Assembly: GCA_023079485.1 (NCBI GenBank)
Contig: CM041098.1
Span: 744,001-808,000, forward strand
Direction: 5' to 3'
Length of the DNA stretch: 64,000 nt
DNA from: Archilochus colubris
Taxonomy: Eukaryota > Chordata > Aves > Apodiformes > Trochilidae
The notes under the pieces were generated by a model that was given only the letters and a program-made list of their open reading frames with translations, was not told where the DNA came from and did not search any database. Numbering within the stretch: the first letter of the stretch is position 1; each line of letters opens with the position of its first letter. This document shows, piece after piece, positions 1 through 12,099 of this stretch. A program made the position numbers and the translations under genes.

Positions 1-726
1 TCCATTGCAGCAAGAGGTATTAAGATTAAAACCCACCAGGTTAAGAACACAGAGGCAATGGAGGGAAGTCCAACATCACACTTGATGCCCTCAAACACAG
101 AAGCTCATCCACACAACATGACACTTAGTCCAACCAGAAGAACACTCAAATCCTGTGGGCACATTAAATGCTTAAACACTGGAAAAAAATGCTTAGAGTC
201 CAACAACTATACCAAATTGTTCTCAGGATTTCTTACCAAATACTTAACTTTGTGCATCACCTCTACTCAAACTAAATAGCAACAGCAGTTATCTTGATTC
301 TGAGAATCAAGATGATTCAGCTAAAGAGATGACACAATTCAAGTTTTCAAGCTTCAACAGAAACATTGTTTTATCTATAAGCCAAGTTACCTTGTGCAAA
401 CTGAGGCTGAAAAACAGACTCAATCTACTGAATTTCTATGCAAACCAACATCAACAGTCATGAAGTAAAGAAAGTGCCAAAAGGTTAAAAATTTATGATG
501 ATAGTTGCTTGGAAGACTAGAAATCAATTTGAGGTATTGTTGATGACTTAAATGTGTTTGAACCTGCTTCCTGACAGCCCTTTCAGGACTGCTAGTTACT
601 GCTCACATTCCCTTTGGGAAGAGAACAAACCAGCTTCGAGACGCAGAGCTTTGACTCCCCAGTTTTAGGCAACCACACAGAGTTAAAACCAGCACAAACT
701 AAGCAAAGAGAACAGAAGATACTCAC
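1..726 (-). other. CTNNA1: CTNNA1 intron 7, 5' portion
   Basis: This intronic sequence follows the GTGAGT donor of exon 7. In mammals this intron houses the antisense single-exon gene LRRTM2; nothing resembling its leucine-rich repeats is visible in these 726 bases, so any such gene would lie left of the window. The one structural feature is a perfect palindrome at 291-313. Confidence 0.85.
291..313. repeat. Perfect 23-bp palindrome
   Basis: atcttgattct (291-301) and agaatcaagat (303-313) are exact reverse complements around a single G, in CTNNA1 intron 7. Confidence 0.94.
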
Positions 727-930
727 ATTGCCCATGTATTCTGAAAGCAGATCCTGCAAGGCCTGTCGCACCGCATTACACTCAGCCACGATCCGCTCCC
801 GTCGGTCATCACGTGTGCAGGATGAATCAGCCATCAGGGCTGCTCCACTAATGATGCTCTCCAGGCGCTCTTCCAGGGAAGGCCTAAAACGTTCCTCACT
901 GAAGGTCGATGGATCCACAATAATTTGTTT
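727..930 (-). CDS. CTNNA1: CTNNA1 exon 7, residues 285-352
   Basis: The acceptor is TTTTCCTAG|AAACAA and the donor GGCAAT|GTGAGT, giving 68 codons in phase 0-0. The peptide starts KQIIVDPSTFSEERFRPSLE and ends in the helix RERIVAECNAVRQALQDLL followed by SEYMGN. This is the first helical segment of the M domain. In the family it carries the vinculin-binding helix exposed when tension unfolds the bundle; the Leu equivalent to human L344 is at residue 342 here. This is the last CTNNA1 exon in the window. The next, starting around GRKERSDAL in human, must lie left of position 1. Confidence 0.97.
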
Positions 931-3547
931 CTAGGAAAAGAAATCAGTAATCAGACCGAGCAGCAAGTTCCTGTTCAGTCATCAGGACAGCCAAGGTTTC
1001 CAGCAAGCTCCCGGTCAGGGAGAGCAGACAAACACCACCCAGTGCCTGGCACCAAGGATCGGTTTCATGACTGGTTTTGTAGAATTACTAAAAGGTTCCC
1101 CAGCAGAGTACATTGCTAGTCATTTCTTGTGCTGCTCTGACAGCTCAACACAACTTGGCCACAGGAAGCCTCGTTACTTGAATGGCAAAAATCAAACGTG
1201 CCAACACAAATGAAGTTGAAAGCACAGAACTCTTCCTAACTACACGTCAATCCGGACGTGCCTTCATTAGTTAACTTGTCAGATGCAATTATCCTGTCAT
1301 GAACAAATACCCAAGGAAAACAAACATCCAAAAATCAGCCCTATATGTAGTGCTCTGTTGGCCTAATTTATCCACTCTTCCTTCTCTTCACCCTTATGCA
1401 GGTAAATACAAATTCTCAGAAATTCTCAAAGCAAAACATCAACACGAATGTTTCAAAACAGCAGAAATCAATTTGTTCATGGCAGAAAACTATCACAGGT
1501 TTATCTTAACAGAGTATTAGTAAGGACAGCTCATTCAGAGAAACTTCAGGCTGAAACAGCAGTACTGATGCATCTCTTTTAGCATCAAGGGGCCAATGCT
1601 ACCACTCACAGAAGTCCACCAGCAAGCAGCAGTGCAGTATTTACTGCTCACCTTGGGAGTACTTCCAGGTGGTTTATTTAAAACAGGCTTGCAATTTATT
1701 AAGGAAAAATTGTCCTGCCATTTCAAGGTTTGGTGGTTTGTTTATGATTTAGGTAGGTTTTCTTCCCACTGTAGGGATTGGAGGGGAAATTGTTGCCAAC
1801 TCTATAAAAAAAATAAACCCAAAGTTTTTTGAAATATGCCAGCTAACTTCAACAGCAACATTGCAACCACTGCTACTCCTCTCCCCAGCCATCACCTTTT
1901 GTCATGGAGTCACCACACAAGCCTTCACAGAAGGACTAGAAAATGGCATGTGCTCTCCAACACACTCCACCTTTTTCCTGAAATTTTTAGCTGTGCAGGT
2001 AATACAATGGTAGTGTGCTACAGCTCCCCAGCTGATGATGATGAGCAATAATCATTATCTTGTTATCTTCTGATAGCCATTTAATATTTTACCACCACAG
2101 TAAAAGCACTGGAGTACCTGGGGGCACGTGTGTGCAAAGCCTCTATTACAAGAGTGCAATAATACTCAAGCGTTAGCAGGAAATGAAGAGCAGGGATAAC
2201 ATCTGCTGGGAACCTGAACACATTTGTTTCGTCAGTCTCCTTTGGCAGGAGTGAGATGACAAAGCTGTAGCACTGAAGCTGGCCTGCTGAACAAGCCCTG
2301 CTGCTATTAGAGAGCCTCACAAAGCAGAACTAAAAGCTCAAAAGCTGCATGTGAACTGCAACACTAAAAAAAAAAAATAAATCTCCTGCCACATATTAGA
2401 GAGTTCATATAGTAAAATACGGCCACATATCAGAAGCCACATTAAATGGTTTGAGCTAGGTTAGCCAACCTATGAACCTGAACTGAGTGGCTTCTTCAAT
2501 TCTATGTTCCCAAGTCAGTCCTTAACACTGTGCTGCTACAGGACCTGCCTTCCCCTCCCACAGGCACCTGCTCAAACCTGCTGTCCCCTGGGTGCTACCC
2601 TGAGCCCTAAGACTTAGGTAGCTGAACATAAAACCGATGGAATTTAGGAAAAGCAGACTTCAAACTCAAATGATAGTCAGAAAAGATCAAGACAACCATG
2701 ACATCACAGAAAGGCTTCGCACTGGGCACAGGGAGAACTCAAACAGCACTTTATCCTGGTAAAAGAAACATGGCAGAGGAAGTAATGTAGGGGAGGAGTG
2801 AGAGTGGCAAGAGCAAAAGGAAAAGGTGAGCAACATCAGGCAAAAATGAAAGCATTAAACACTTTTTAAGTGAAGGCTTTGCAATATTAAATGAAGTTTT
2901 AGAGGCAAGTTAGTGCCAAGGTGTTTAAAATTCAGAGGCTGAATCAGTGGTAGACACAGAATACTGACTTCAAAAGGAAAGTGTTCTCAGTAAAAATGCA
3001 TGGCTATCCTCAGCAACTCGCTGCATGCGAGATAAAGAACAGGACAGATCAGTACAACACATCAGTGTGAAATGACTTCATTCCCAACCAAAGATCATAT
3101 TAAACTTCCCACTTTGTGTTGCTCTCAGTAGGTAGTTTGGGCAATTCCAAATACATTATTCACTTTTAATAAGTCATTTCTGTCACCTACAAGAACACAT
3201 TACATAAATATATTATGAAATAGATCAATTTCAAATAAACCAAGGGCTTACATCTAACACAGCAGTAGGGTAACTGCAGCTTCAGAGCTACTTCAACTTG
3301 ACAGCCTTCAATCACCAAGGACGGCACATATAGAAAGTTCTATATTCCACCAGTCCCAGTTTGGAAAAAGACTTTAAAAAACAAAAGCCTGCTTCACCTG
3401 GGACCTGCTGCATTTCAGCAGAAAATGATCTTTCAGGCAATCTAAATAAAAGTAAGCTGTTGCTAGTAAATAAGGTGAATGAGCAGGAGAGTTGGAGTTA
3501 CCAGATTTTTGTTTTGTTTTGTTTTTGTTTTTTAATGTAAAACTTAC
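931..3547 (-). other. CTNNA1: CTNNA1 intron 6
   Basis: This is an AT-rich intron with no coding or RNA gene I can support. It contains a short A-run near 2367-2379, and a T/G-rich tract just downstream of the exon 6 donor (about 3507-3533). No LINE fragment was recognised. Confidence 0.85.
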
Positions 3548-3814
3548 ATCAAAGTTGTTCAGAGCATAAGCCAGCTCTCCACCTCCACCCTGCTGCTGGG
3601 CAGCATCATCTGATGCAGTTGCTTGAGCTGCATTTGAGATGCCCGTGACCGCCTGCTGAAGCTGTTTGTAGATCAAGTCCCTGTTGGCTTTGTAAGCAGC
3701 AACATCAGGGTGCTGCAGACAGGCCTGGGATGCTGTGTAAAGAATGGGCACATTCTTCTGCAGAATTCCCCTGGCTGCTGCCATCTGATCACGGTGACCC
3801 ACATCTTTCAATTC
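3548..3814 (-). CDS. CTNNA1: CTNNA1 exon 6, residues 196-284
   Basis: The acceptor is CCTAATAG|GAATTG and the donor GAT|GTAAGT. The exon gives 89 codons in phase 0-0, from ELKDVGHRDQMAAARGILQK to LAYALNNFD. It covers the end of the VH1 bundle and the flexible linker to the middle (M) domain. The linker reads ASDDAAQQQ followed by four Gly (residues about 271-274); human CTNNA1 as I recall has five Gly and SQHQ, so this copy is one residue shorter there. The CTNNA2 equivalent is quite different, which supports the CTNNA1 assignment. A T-rich tract lies just inside the following intron. Confidence 0.97.
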
Positions 3815-5811
3815 CTATTAGGGGAAAAAAAGAAACAAAAAAAAAAAAGGTGATTTGAAAACATTCCCCATATTTAGCACCCATACACCCTCTGCCTCCC
3901 TGCAGCTCCAGAAGATGGGCAGGTGCCAGATCTACCTTCTGATTATCCCTGTTCTTAAGGGCTCAACTAATTGCAAAGCACAGCAGCTTCATAAAGACAA
4001 AAGAAAAAGTAATCGAGGGCAATTCAGACCTTTACAATTCCTAATCTGAGGTGGGATTTTTGCTCTTCTACACAACAGAGGACCAGAATTCTGAAATCCA
4101 GCAAGAGCTGTAAATCAGGAGGACACAAGTTGCCAGCACACTTTTCTCCCCACTCCTTCCAGTTTACATTACATCTAAAGAATCACGACTAAGCCTAAGC
4201 TCTCAAAACAGAACATCTTGCATTTTTAGATAACCTAAGAACCAAAATCACTTTTATACTATCAAATGAGCCAGAGGCTTCCCTTGCAATCCTGTCTTGC
4301 ACTTGCACATGGGAAGCAAATTCTCTTTTAATTTGAACTCTGAGACTCACAATCAGAATGTTTTTTCAATCACACCTAGAAGATGGAGTTTACTCTCCTC
4401 AAGACACCTTGGGTACTTAATTTTAGAACAACAAGTATATCACCTAATTCAACTTCTTGTTCATCTCCCATGAGACAGAATTATTCCAAAGACTGTAATT
4501 ACTACTAATTTAAGATCAGCAATCAAGTCCATATGTTTTTACCCAAACACTAACTGCTGCAATTCTCTAAAGCATCATCACCTCTGTTTTGGAATAGAAG
4601 CACTATGATTAGATAAAGCTTCCAAGTCCAGCATGAGCAGTAAGTTTATAAAAGGAATAATGAATGCACTTATTAGCAGTATCCTAATTTTAAAGTCATC
4701 TCTTAAATCCAATGAATGAAGAAGAGGACTGCCTTATTGAGAAAAGGAAAAAAATAAATCTGACAGACTCTTCAAAATGAATGGGTAATATGTGACCCCT
4801 GCAAGAATCACACTAAGCAGGGAGGGCACTGCAAGCAGGCTTTCAGATTTACAGATCTAGTACAACCACTTCCCATAGCGTGGAACAATCCATCACAAAG
4901 CAGTTTAAGAACATTTATTGCATTGCCATCACAGCTCTACTCCCATTTACTGCAATCAGATTTTAGATACATAACCAATGGACAATTCACTTCAGAATGT
5001 ATACCCAGTTTATTTTCAAAGATTAATCTGTGCCAAAAGAAAACAACCCAACCCTAAGCTGTACCAGAGGTGCTTAAGCAGCAGCTCTGTTTTCTACATA
5101 TAAGCAGAATAAACAAACAAACAAAAGCTCTGCAGGAATTTTGCTATTTCTGATAAATGGGAGTACCCACACCTCTGCTTTCTTTTGAGAACTTACCTAC
5201 ACAATGAGTCACAACACTGTTGAACAAAACAAATTTTACACACAATTTAAGGTTAAGCACAAGCTATCCAAAAAGAGAGCATACAGGTAACAAAGGGGGT
5301 TTTAAACCCCTTCTCGATGGGCATTTCAGTGCAGCCACTCACTTCCTTGGCAAGAGCCAACTTCTGTGCCCAGCTCTGAATTTTGCTCCTTGTTTAAATG
5401 CACATCTGTACAAACCACAAAGTGGTGAGTGCACCAGGCTCCTGGGTCACATCTGTCTTCTCTTTCCTTACCCACACCTGCACACTGCCCTCAAAGTGGG
5501 AAGTACAAGTCTTGGGAAGCAGCTTTTCATTAAGGTACAAAAGCATTAACATAACCAAATGCTACTAGAACAAATTCTGCCAGAAGCAGTACACTACAGC
5601 TGAGCAGACTTCCTGCTTACCAGGCAAGCTCCAATTTCCTAACCGCAGTGGGACTACAACACAAAGTATTCAGCAACAACAAAAACAAAACCAAAGGTAA
5701 AAGAAGGACAGGACCCATTGCTGGTAATGCAAAAGCAGCAAGGCTGCCTAATTTTCTTATTTTGTAAAAGAAAAAAATAATACCCAGAAGAAAGAACTGC
5801 AATCACTATAC
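3815..5811 (-). other. CTNNA1: CTNNA1 intron 5
   Basis: This is unremarkable AT-rich intron with an A-run at about 3836-3848 next to the exon 6 acceptor, which reads as a poly-T tract on the transcribed strand. Nothing else could be supported. Confidence 0.85.
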
Positions 5812-5931
5812 CTGTTGTCTTTTGGCTGCCATAATGTTAAGCTTGTCCACTTCTGGTTTGAGGGCTTTGTACTGGATACCCAAATCCTGCTCCGTGCCAG
5901 CATTTCTTAGTTTCAAGATACCTTCTTCCAC
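5812..5931 (-). CDS. CTNNA1: CTNNA1 exon 5, residues 156-195
   Basis: This is a 120-base, phase 0-0 exon. The acceptor is GATTTTAG|GTGGAA and the donor CAACAG|GTATAG. It encodes 40 residues starting VEEGILKLRNAGTEQDLGIQ and ending AAKRQQ. It continues the amino-terminal helical bundle of alpha-E-catenin after the beta-catenin-binding segment. There is no Met near its start and no long reading frame around it; it is recognised by homology and by splice sites that keep frame with exons 4 and 6. The donor GTATAG is a weaker match to consensus than the others in this gene. Confidence 0.96.
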
Positions 5932-6711
5932 CTAAAATCACATACATTCACATATATTTTTCCAAGTAAAACAGTTCACAGTTCAAGAAGTAACTCGGAA
6001 TGTAACTCACAGCTGACAGAGAAAGCAATCTTCCTCTGCCCCCTTTTATTTCGTGCAGAGTGACACTTTAAAGGCTGATAGTACTCAAGGTTTAGCTACC
6101 ACTTTATAGTCCCTAGCTACCACAGATGGCCAAGTATGCACTTTGGAAAGAGTATGAAGGAGCCCAGGGCCCCGACAGGGCTGCAGCAGTGGCTGTCAAA
6201 GGGCACGAGGAGATTTCTCAAAGCCCTTCTGCAAAAGCAGGCCCATTATCCAATCTCATTTCTCATTCTGTACAAACCACCCACCTTCGTGCTTGTTGGA
6301 TGAAAAGGCTTACTCAGATATTCCACATTCGTTTTTGTTAATACTACTGGAGCTACTCATCCCCAGTAGCTACGAGGGAGTAGTGGTTAGAAGAAAGTCA
6401 AATTATTTAAGATGAAAAAAGCTGGTTACCACCTGCAGTTGGAAACCATTGTGCATCTAGTTTCAACACCAAAAGTCCAGAATGAAGTGCAACACGATGT
6501 CAAAAGCTGTTCACTACGAGCATAAAAAACAAGTGACAAAACATCCACTTGCACACATTTAGCTCAGAGGAAAACCCCTAAAAGCCTCCTGGCTCCAGAA
6601 CAAGCTGCTGACAGTGCACACGGGGGGTTGTTCAGTACAGATCCACCAAACAAAGCACACCCAGTCGGCCAGGCAGGGCACAGTGAACCACAGCACAAGA
6701 GCTACACTTAC
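5932..6711 (-). other. CTNNA1: CTNNA1 intron 4
   Basis: This short intron of 780 bases has the canonical donor GTAAGT and acceptor TTTTAG. No embedded element was recognised. Confidence 0.85.
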
Positions 6712-6878
6712 GACTTTGAGTTGAACAAGCAGCTTGTAGACATCTGCCATGTCAGCCAGGATCAGCAGGCGGGTGACAGCAGAGAGCAGAGCCCGCGCCG
6801 CACGCACCATGTTCCCTCGCTTGACCGAGGAGCAGGGGTCATCCGCAAACTCCCCCGACGCGCTCTTCATCAGGTCAC
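6712..6878 (-). CDS. CTNNA1: CTNNA1 exon 4, residues 100-155
   Basis: The exon begins after TGTGCAG with GT GAC CTG ATG, completing the split Gly codon and continuing DLMKSASGEFADDPCSSVKR. It then runs through the helices RAARALLSAVTRLLILADMA and DVYKLLVQLKV. It ends GTC|GTAAGT in phase 0. The helices complete the beta-catenin-binding and homodimerisation portion of VH1. The segment DVYKLLVQLK distinguishes CTNNA1 from CTNNA2, which as I recall has DVMRLLSHLK. The donor has C rather than G at -1, offset by a perfect GTAAGT. The exon is 167 bases and keeps frame with both neighbours. Confidence 0.97.
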
Positions 6879-7012
6879 CTGCACAGGGGAGGAGATGTCT
6901 GACCTCAACACCACACTGGGGTCTTTAAGGGGCTAGAAGGGGGTTCCTGAGCAAGGCAATCTAAGTCTTGAAAACCAAAACACGTTTGCTGACGTACAGC
7001 CAGCAACTGCTG

Positions 7013-7210
7013 TGGTACGGGGGTGTAGAGGCTCTGGAACAGATCACCCAGGGGAGCTGTGGATGCCCCTTCCCTCAAAGAGTTCAAGGCCAAGCTAGAT
7101 GAGGCCTTGAGGAACCTTGTCTAGATGAGAGGTTGGATGGTCCCTGTCCATGGAGGTTGGAGTAGATGATCTCTTAGGTCCCTTCACCTGAGCCTGTCTA
7201 GGATTCTGTG
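7013..7210 (+). mobile_element. CR1 LINE fragment, 3' end
   Basis: The sequence matches the conserved 3' untranslated end of avian CR1 elements: gaacagatcacccaggggag, gctgtggatgccccttccct, then ttcaaggccaagctagatg, and a closing gtagatgatctcttaggtcc and ggattctgtg. CR1 copies are typically 5'-truncated and end in ATTCTATG-like repeats, as here. It lies in CTNNA1 intron 3, antisense to the gene. Confidence 0.85.
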
Positions 7211-10200
7211 AACTAAGATTGCACGTAGCTGCCTCGAGGTATGGTGAGCACGTAGTATCAGGGTTGTGAGGGGCCTGTGCAGGGAGGAAGGGCTGAAAAA
7301 TACCCTTTTGGTCCTTAATTCCAACCATACAGGTGTTCTAACACACCATAATCCCCTGGAGAGGCTAATTCAGCACGTCTTCACTATCACATGCAAGACT
7401 GCAGTTATTTCATAAGCTCCAAATGATTTCAAAGCTGAAGCAGGAGCTTTGATTTGTGTGCGTGTAGGAGTTAAGCAGAAAGTACTGTAAACACACAAGG
7501 AAACGCCACAGCTCATGGGACTGTAAACAACTCAGAGCAATGACCTGGCTGGATATGCCCTGGTTTGCATTCAAAGCAAGGCACTGCTCAGTACAGCTCT
7601 CCAGTGTTTCATAGCCTGTGGGTCTGCATCTGGTGCAGGAGGAAAGAATTTGGGTTTCAGATGGTAGCAATGTTATTGGTTAATATGAAAAGCAACGGCC
7701 ACTTTACAGAGACAAAGAAATTGCTCCAGAAGGCATTCGGAAAGCATAAAAGTAATGTCTTCATATAGTCAAAAAAGTAAATTTTAGGTTTCTTCTCCCG
7801 CTTTCTGGGGCAGCAGTTTGCTTCCAGTCCCACAGTTCCCACAGAGCACCAAGGTTTGGAATCTGCAGTCTTATTTTTGGATCTCTTTGCATTTCAGAAC
7901 CATTTGGTGAACAGCTAGGATTTAGTTTAGAAAATGCTAGGTACTTAAGGCCAAGGATTTGCAGGCAGCTGGAGATGACCAGAAAGCAGGCAAACTGTTA
8001 TAACTGACTGCTGTGTCACAGGCTTCCCAAATCTGTATGAAAAAGGGTCCATATGGTCAAATGCTAAAACAAAAAATAGCACATCTTGGTTAAGAAGTAA
8101 AAGTGAAAGCTGACAGAGGCTCCCATCATCGAGCCCACCACTACATGAGGCTGGCTAAGACTGGCATCAAGATCTCAAGATAATGCAGTGGCATCATCCT
8201 GCCAATGGAAATCAGCTCAGCATATCCCCAGCAGAAGAAATTTTTCTATTTTAACTACTCAAAAATGCCTATAATGGGAGAGCCTGGTGTGAACCATCCA
8301 CAGACTTCCCATTAAGCAACCAACACCTTGCCCTGGCAGAGTTTCCAGCACCCCAGCACTCACACCTTCAGAGCTATATCCAGCCCCAAGGCAGCTGCCA
8401 GCCTGTCCAAGCAGCTACATGGAGACACTCAATTTTGTTCAAATGCTCCCTCCTGTGCAATACCCTTCCATCATCTTAAATAATATGACAAAGAGTGGCA
8501 TACAACGTTTTAAGATAAAAAATATGCTACTTCAGTACTGTGACAGATGAAAAAAGCTTCTGTCCAAATAGAGACCAGCTATAAATATAAATCTAAAGCT
8601 ATCCCTTACCCAACTTTGAGGAACACAACTCATTATTTTAACACATGTTAAGAGCCTGAGAGTTTCAGACGGGTGAAATACGATGCAGCTCCAGTGCTAA
8701 AAAGCTGCAACCTGCCACAGTTCTGGAAGAAGCTAATAATAGTGAAATTAATGTCACCACCATAAGTATGAAATTATTAACACTCTCAGAGTTAAGGATA
8801 TATGCCAGAACCAAGCATCACTAAAAATATTTCTTCTCTTCTTTATTTATATGTAAAATATCCATTTTTCCAACTCCTAAAAAAGAGAAATTTTGTTTTC
8901 ATTTATTTCCTAGTTAAAACAACTTAGAGGGGTGACCATTCACTTAACCTGAATCTCAGAAATCGCTAACAAGGTTAAAAACCAAAGTTATTCCCTACCC
9001 ATCTCTTAAAATTACAACCTTACGAGCCAGTCCTGAAATAAAATGCTATTCTTTTTTATTTTAAGGAGACTTTAAAATATTTAGAGAGTTTCAAACAGCT
9101 TGTCAAGAGTGTCAGAAGACAACCAGCTTCCCAGAATTAAATGAAGATTAGATTTAAAGCTGTTGCATGTACCTTTTTCCCCTTTGTAAACTAACAAAAG
9201 CTGGCTTTCAGGCTTCTTTGACAAAGAAAAAGCAGCATGGGGGTAGTAACTTTAGTCAGATTCAAAGGGTAAGAAGGAAATCTACCCTGCCCTAAGGAGG
9301 AAGGTTCCTGCATCATATGGGCATGTTGAAACTGGATCCAGCCTAACCTCCTTTTCAATTCTGAGCCAGAGATAGCACAGGAAGTTTGGAAGCAGGATTT
9401 CAAGAGTTAAAAGAAAAACACTGCAGAAGAGTCAAGACTGTGAGACTCAGATTATACAGCTGGTAAGAATTCTTATATGAGTAATCTGCTTTTCCAATAT
9501 AACTGTAGATTTTCACTAGATATTACAAGGGAATGATAATAAAACAGAGTCAAGAAAAAAGAGGCAGTGGTAGCCACACTATGATCTTGTCAATAAAGCA
9601 CTAAGAATTCAATTAAATCTAATTGAACAAAGCCTATTTCAGAAATAGTAAGATTTGAGTCCATCAAAAGAAAATTACCATTTTCTCGTCTCATTCCCAC
9701 CATGCCCACAGGGTCTGACAGCACTTCCAGACACCACTATTAATCCTCCTCAGCAGCACAGCACATGATGACCATGATGGAGAGGGCTTGCTTTGTACCA
9801 GCACTGACAGAATGGGGAAGCAGCAGAGGAGACAAGCAAAGCAAGGCAGACCTAGGACACACACAGGCACTCATGGTTTTTTATTCCTGAAGCCTGAAAT
9901 TCATGTCCACACATCACCCTGTACCCTTCAGCACCTTCCAGTTCAAAGCCAGTCTCCAGCCTTTGCCAGCAGCATTAGGAACACTAAGAATGCCACCAGG
10001 CCATAGCTCCACCATAACCCACTGCTCACAGAGCCCTGGAGGCTGCTCATTCCCCACCAAATGCAACCAAGAGTTTCAAGACTCTGCTCTTCTGGACAAT
10101 GAAGTTCTATCTTACCACTGATGCCACCTCCAGCATCCACCAGGAGGGTCACAACTGGCTGCCCTTGCTCTCTACTGTACAGGGCATAACCCTGTATCTC

Positions 10201-12043
10201 CTTTTTGCCATATCAACACGAGAGCTGGCATTTCTGGCAATCAAAGCTTTTGTTGAGTCCTTACTCTTGCCTTCAACTAAATCTGAATACTGCCAAGCTT
10301 GCTAAGAGCAGGTTCAGAGCTCCTTCATGTTATGGCTTGTCAGAGATCTTGAGTCCTTGGCTGGAAGATTACTTCTAATACAAGTGGTACATTCCTGAAA
10401 CATTTTTATTGAAGGAAGACAACTGAGAACTCTTTGCACCTTTCCAAGGAATTAAGCTAGCTGGTCACAACATAATTTTAAAGTTGAGTTTTCCAGGAAG
10501 AATTTGGTGATTAGCTTCAAGTTATTCTGCAAGTGGCCTCCTCCTGTTCCTTGGAAATCCTTAAACCACACATCTTGTGTGAAGTAGAGCTGAAAAAACA
10601 TTTTACCCTTTCATAATCTGCCTCACTGCTCTGTTTTGGGGAAAGCTTCACTCTGAAACACAGGGCAGAAAGACTCTGCACTGAATCAGTAGCCTCACCA
10701 CCCTGCACTTGCAGCCACAAGACATGATCAAAGTGCAGTATTTACCAGACCATTCATCCCTTCCCTCACCTCAAACCCTGTTGCACAGGCTTAAGCTTTT
10801 TAATTGAAGCTTTAATTTTTGGTCCTTTATGTAAAATTACCATAGCAAGAAAGATGACACTAGGAGCACCAATACCCTGGATCCACACGCTAGCATACGG
10901 ACAGAGGCAGTGAACTATGGTTCAGACTTTGCAACCTGTCTCAGTGCCAAGCACCTTGGTAAGAAAGTGATTCAGTTCCAAAACCCCTCCAAGAACCAGC
11001 AGAAGAGCTGACCATCTCAATCTCAGAGCAGTCTTCAGAGCTTCACAAGAAAGTAAAACCCTACACAGAGCCTACAGTGGATGGGTAAGACTGGGCAAGA
11101 CAATATTACCCAGGAAAAGTGGAATGGCAGAAATTAATGTAACAAATTAGACACAAAAGATGTCCACATAAGACATTTCCCACTACTAAGTCTTCCCTAT
11201 GACCACAGCAGGATCTTTACTCAAAAAAATTTTGGTTCTTTGTCTCCACTATTCTGCTAAGAGTTTTATTTGAAGAAGTTTCGCTACTTCGAAAGAAGTC
11301 AAAAGTCCAAAGTTCTGAAGGGGCAGGAATCTTACTTTAGGATATTTTCACCATCTTGCTTAATATTTAAAGCAAGTTGCATTTTATTCTCCCACTGGAA
11401 AAAAAACCAGGAAGACTTTGAAGATCCACTTATACTGATTTAGTATGTAGCCATACCATCATTCACTCTAAATAGCTCTTTTCGCTTCTTTGTTTTTACC
11501 CCCAACAAATGGGATTTTATGAACAAGCGTGCTCACTAAAATCATGTACCCTCTCAATCTTCTTGCTAGGCTAAAAAAAAAAAATTTAATTTTCTCTGAT
11601 GAGACAAGTTATCTATTGTCCTAATCATCTTCATAACCTCTGTCTACATTCATTCATCTTTTTTTATTATGGTAACCAAACTGCTCCCTACTCTAAATAG
11701 AGGCATTATTAATTCTATTTTCCTGCCTTCTGCTGAAGATAAATTGTGCTATCCATCTATAATCCCACTGCTGCCACCAGACACACAGATGCTGCCAGTT
11801 CACTATCACCCTAGTGCTGACCAAGGCACCCAGATGCTCCCCTCCAGTTCTGCCCTCCCTGAAAGAGGAAGAGACAGACACCAAGACCTGGATGTTTTAC
11901 TGAGCACACCCCCAGGCTTGGTCATACATTCCCCTAATTTCTCCAGTTCATCAGTTCAACTGGTCCACCACAAACCTGGAAACACTTCTGAAGGGCGTGG
12001 GCTGTATCTACACACGTAGGTTGAGGTTTTCCACCTCCCTGCT

Positions 12044-12099
12044 GTTGTTAGCACTACTCCCTAGTTGTTAGCACCTCCCTAGTTGTTAGCACTACTGAG
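12044..12099. repeat. Imperfect triplication of an 18-21 bp unit
   Basis: Three copies of gttgttagcac, followed by tactccct, ctccct and tactgag respectively, lie in CTNNA1 intron 3. Confidence 0.85.

Noticed and set aside
1..726. LRRTM2, expected antisense in CTNNA1 intron 7
   Set aside because: No leucine-rich-repeat coding sequence is present in these bases. If conserved it lies left of the window.
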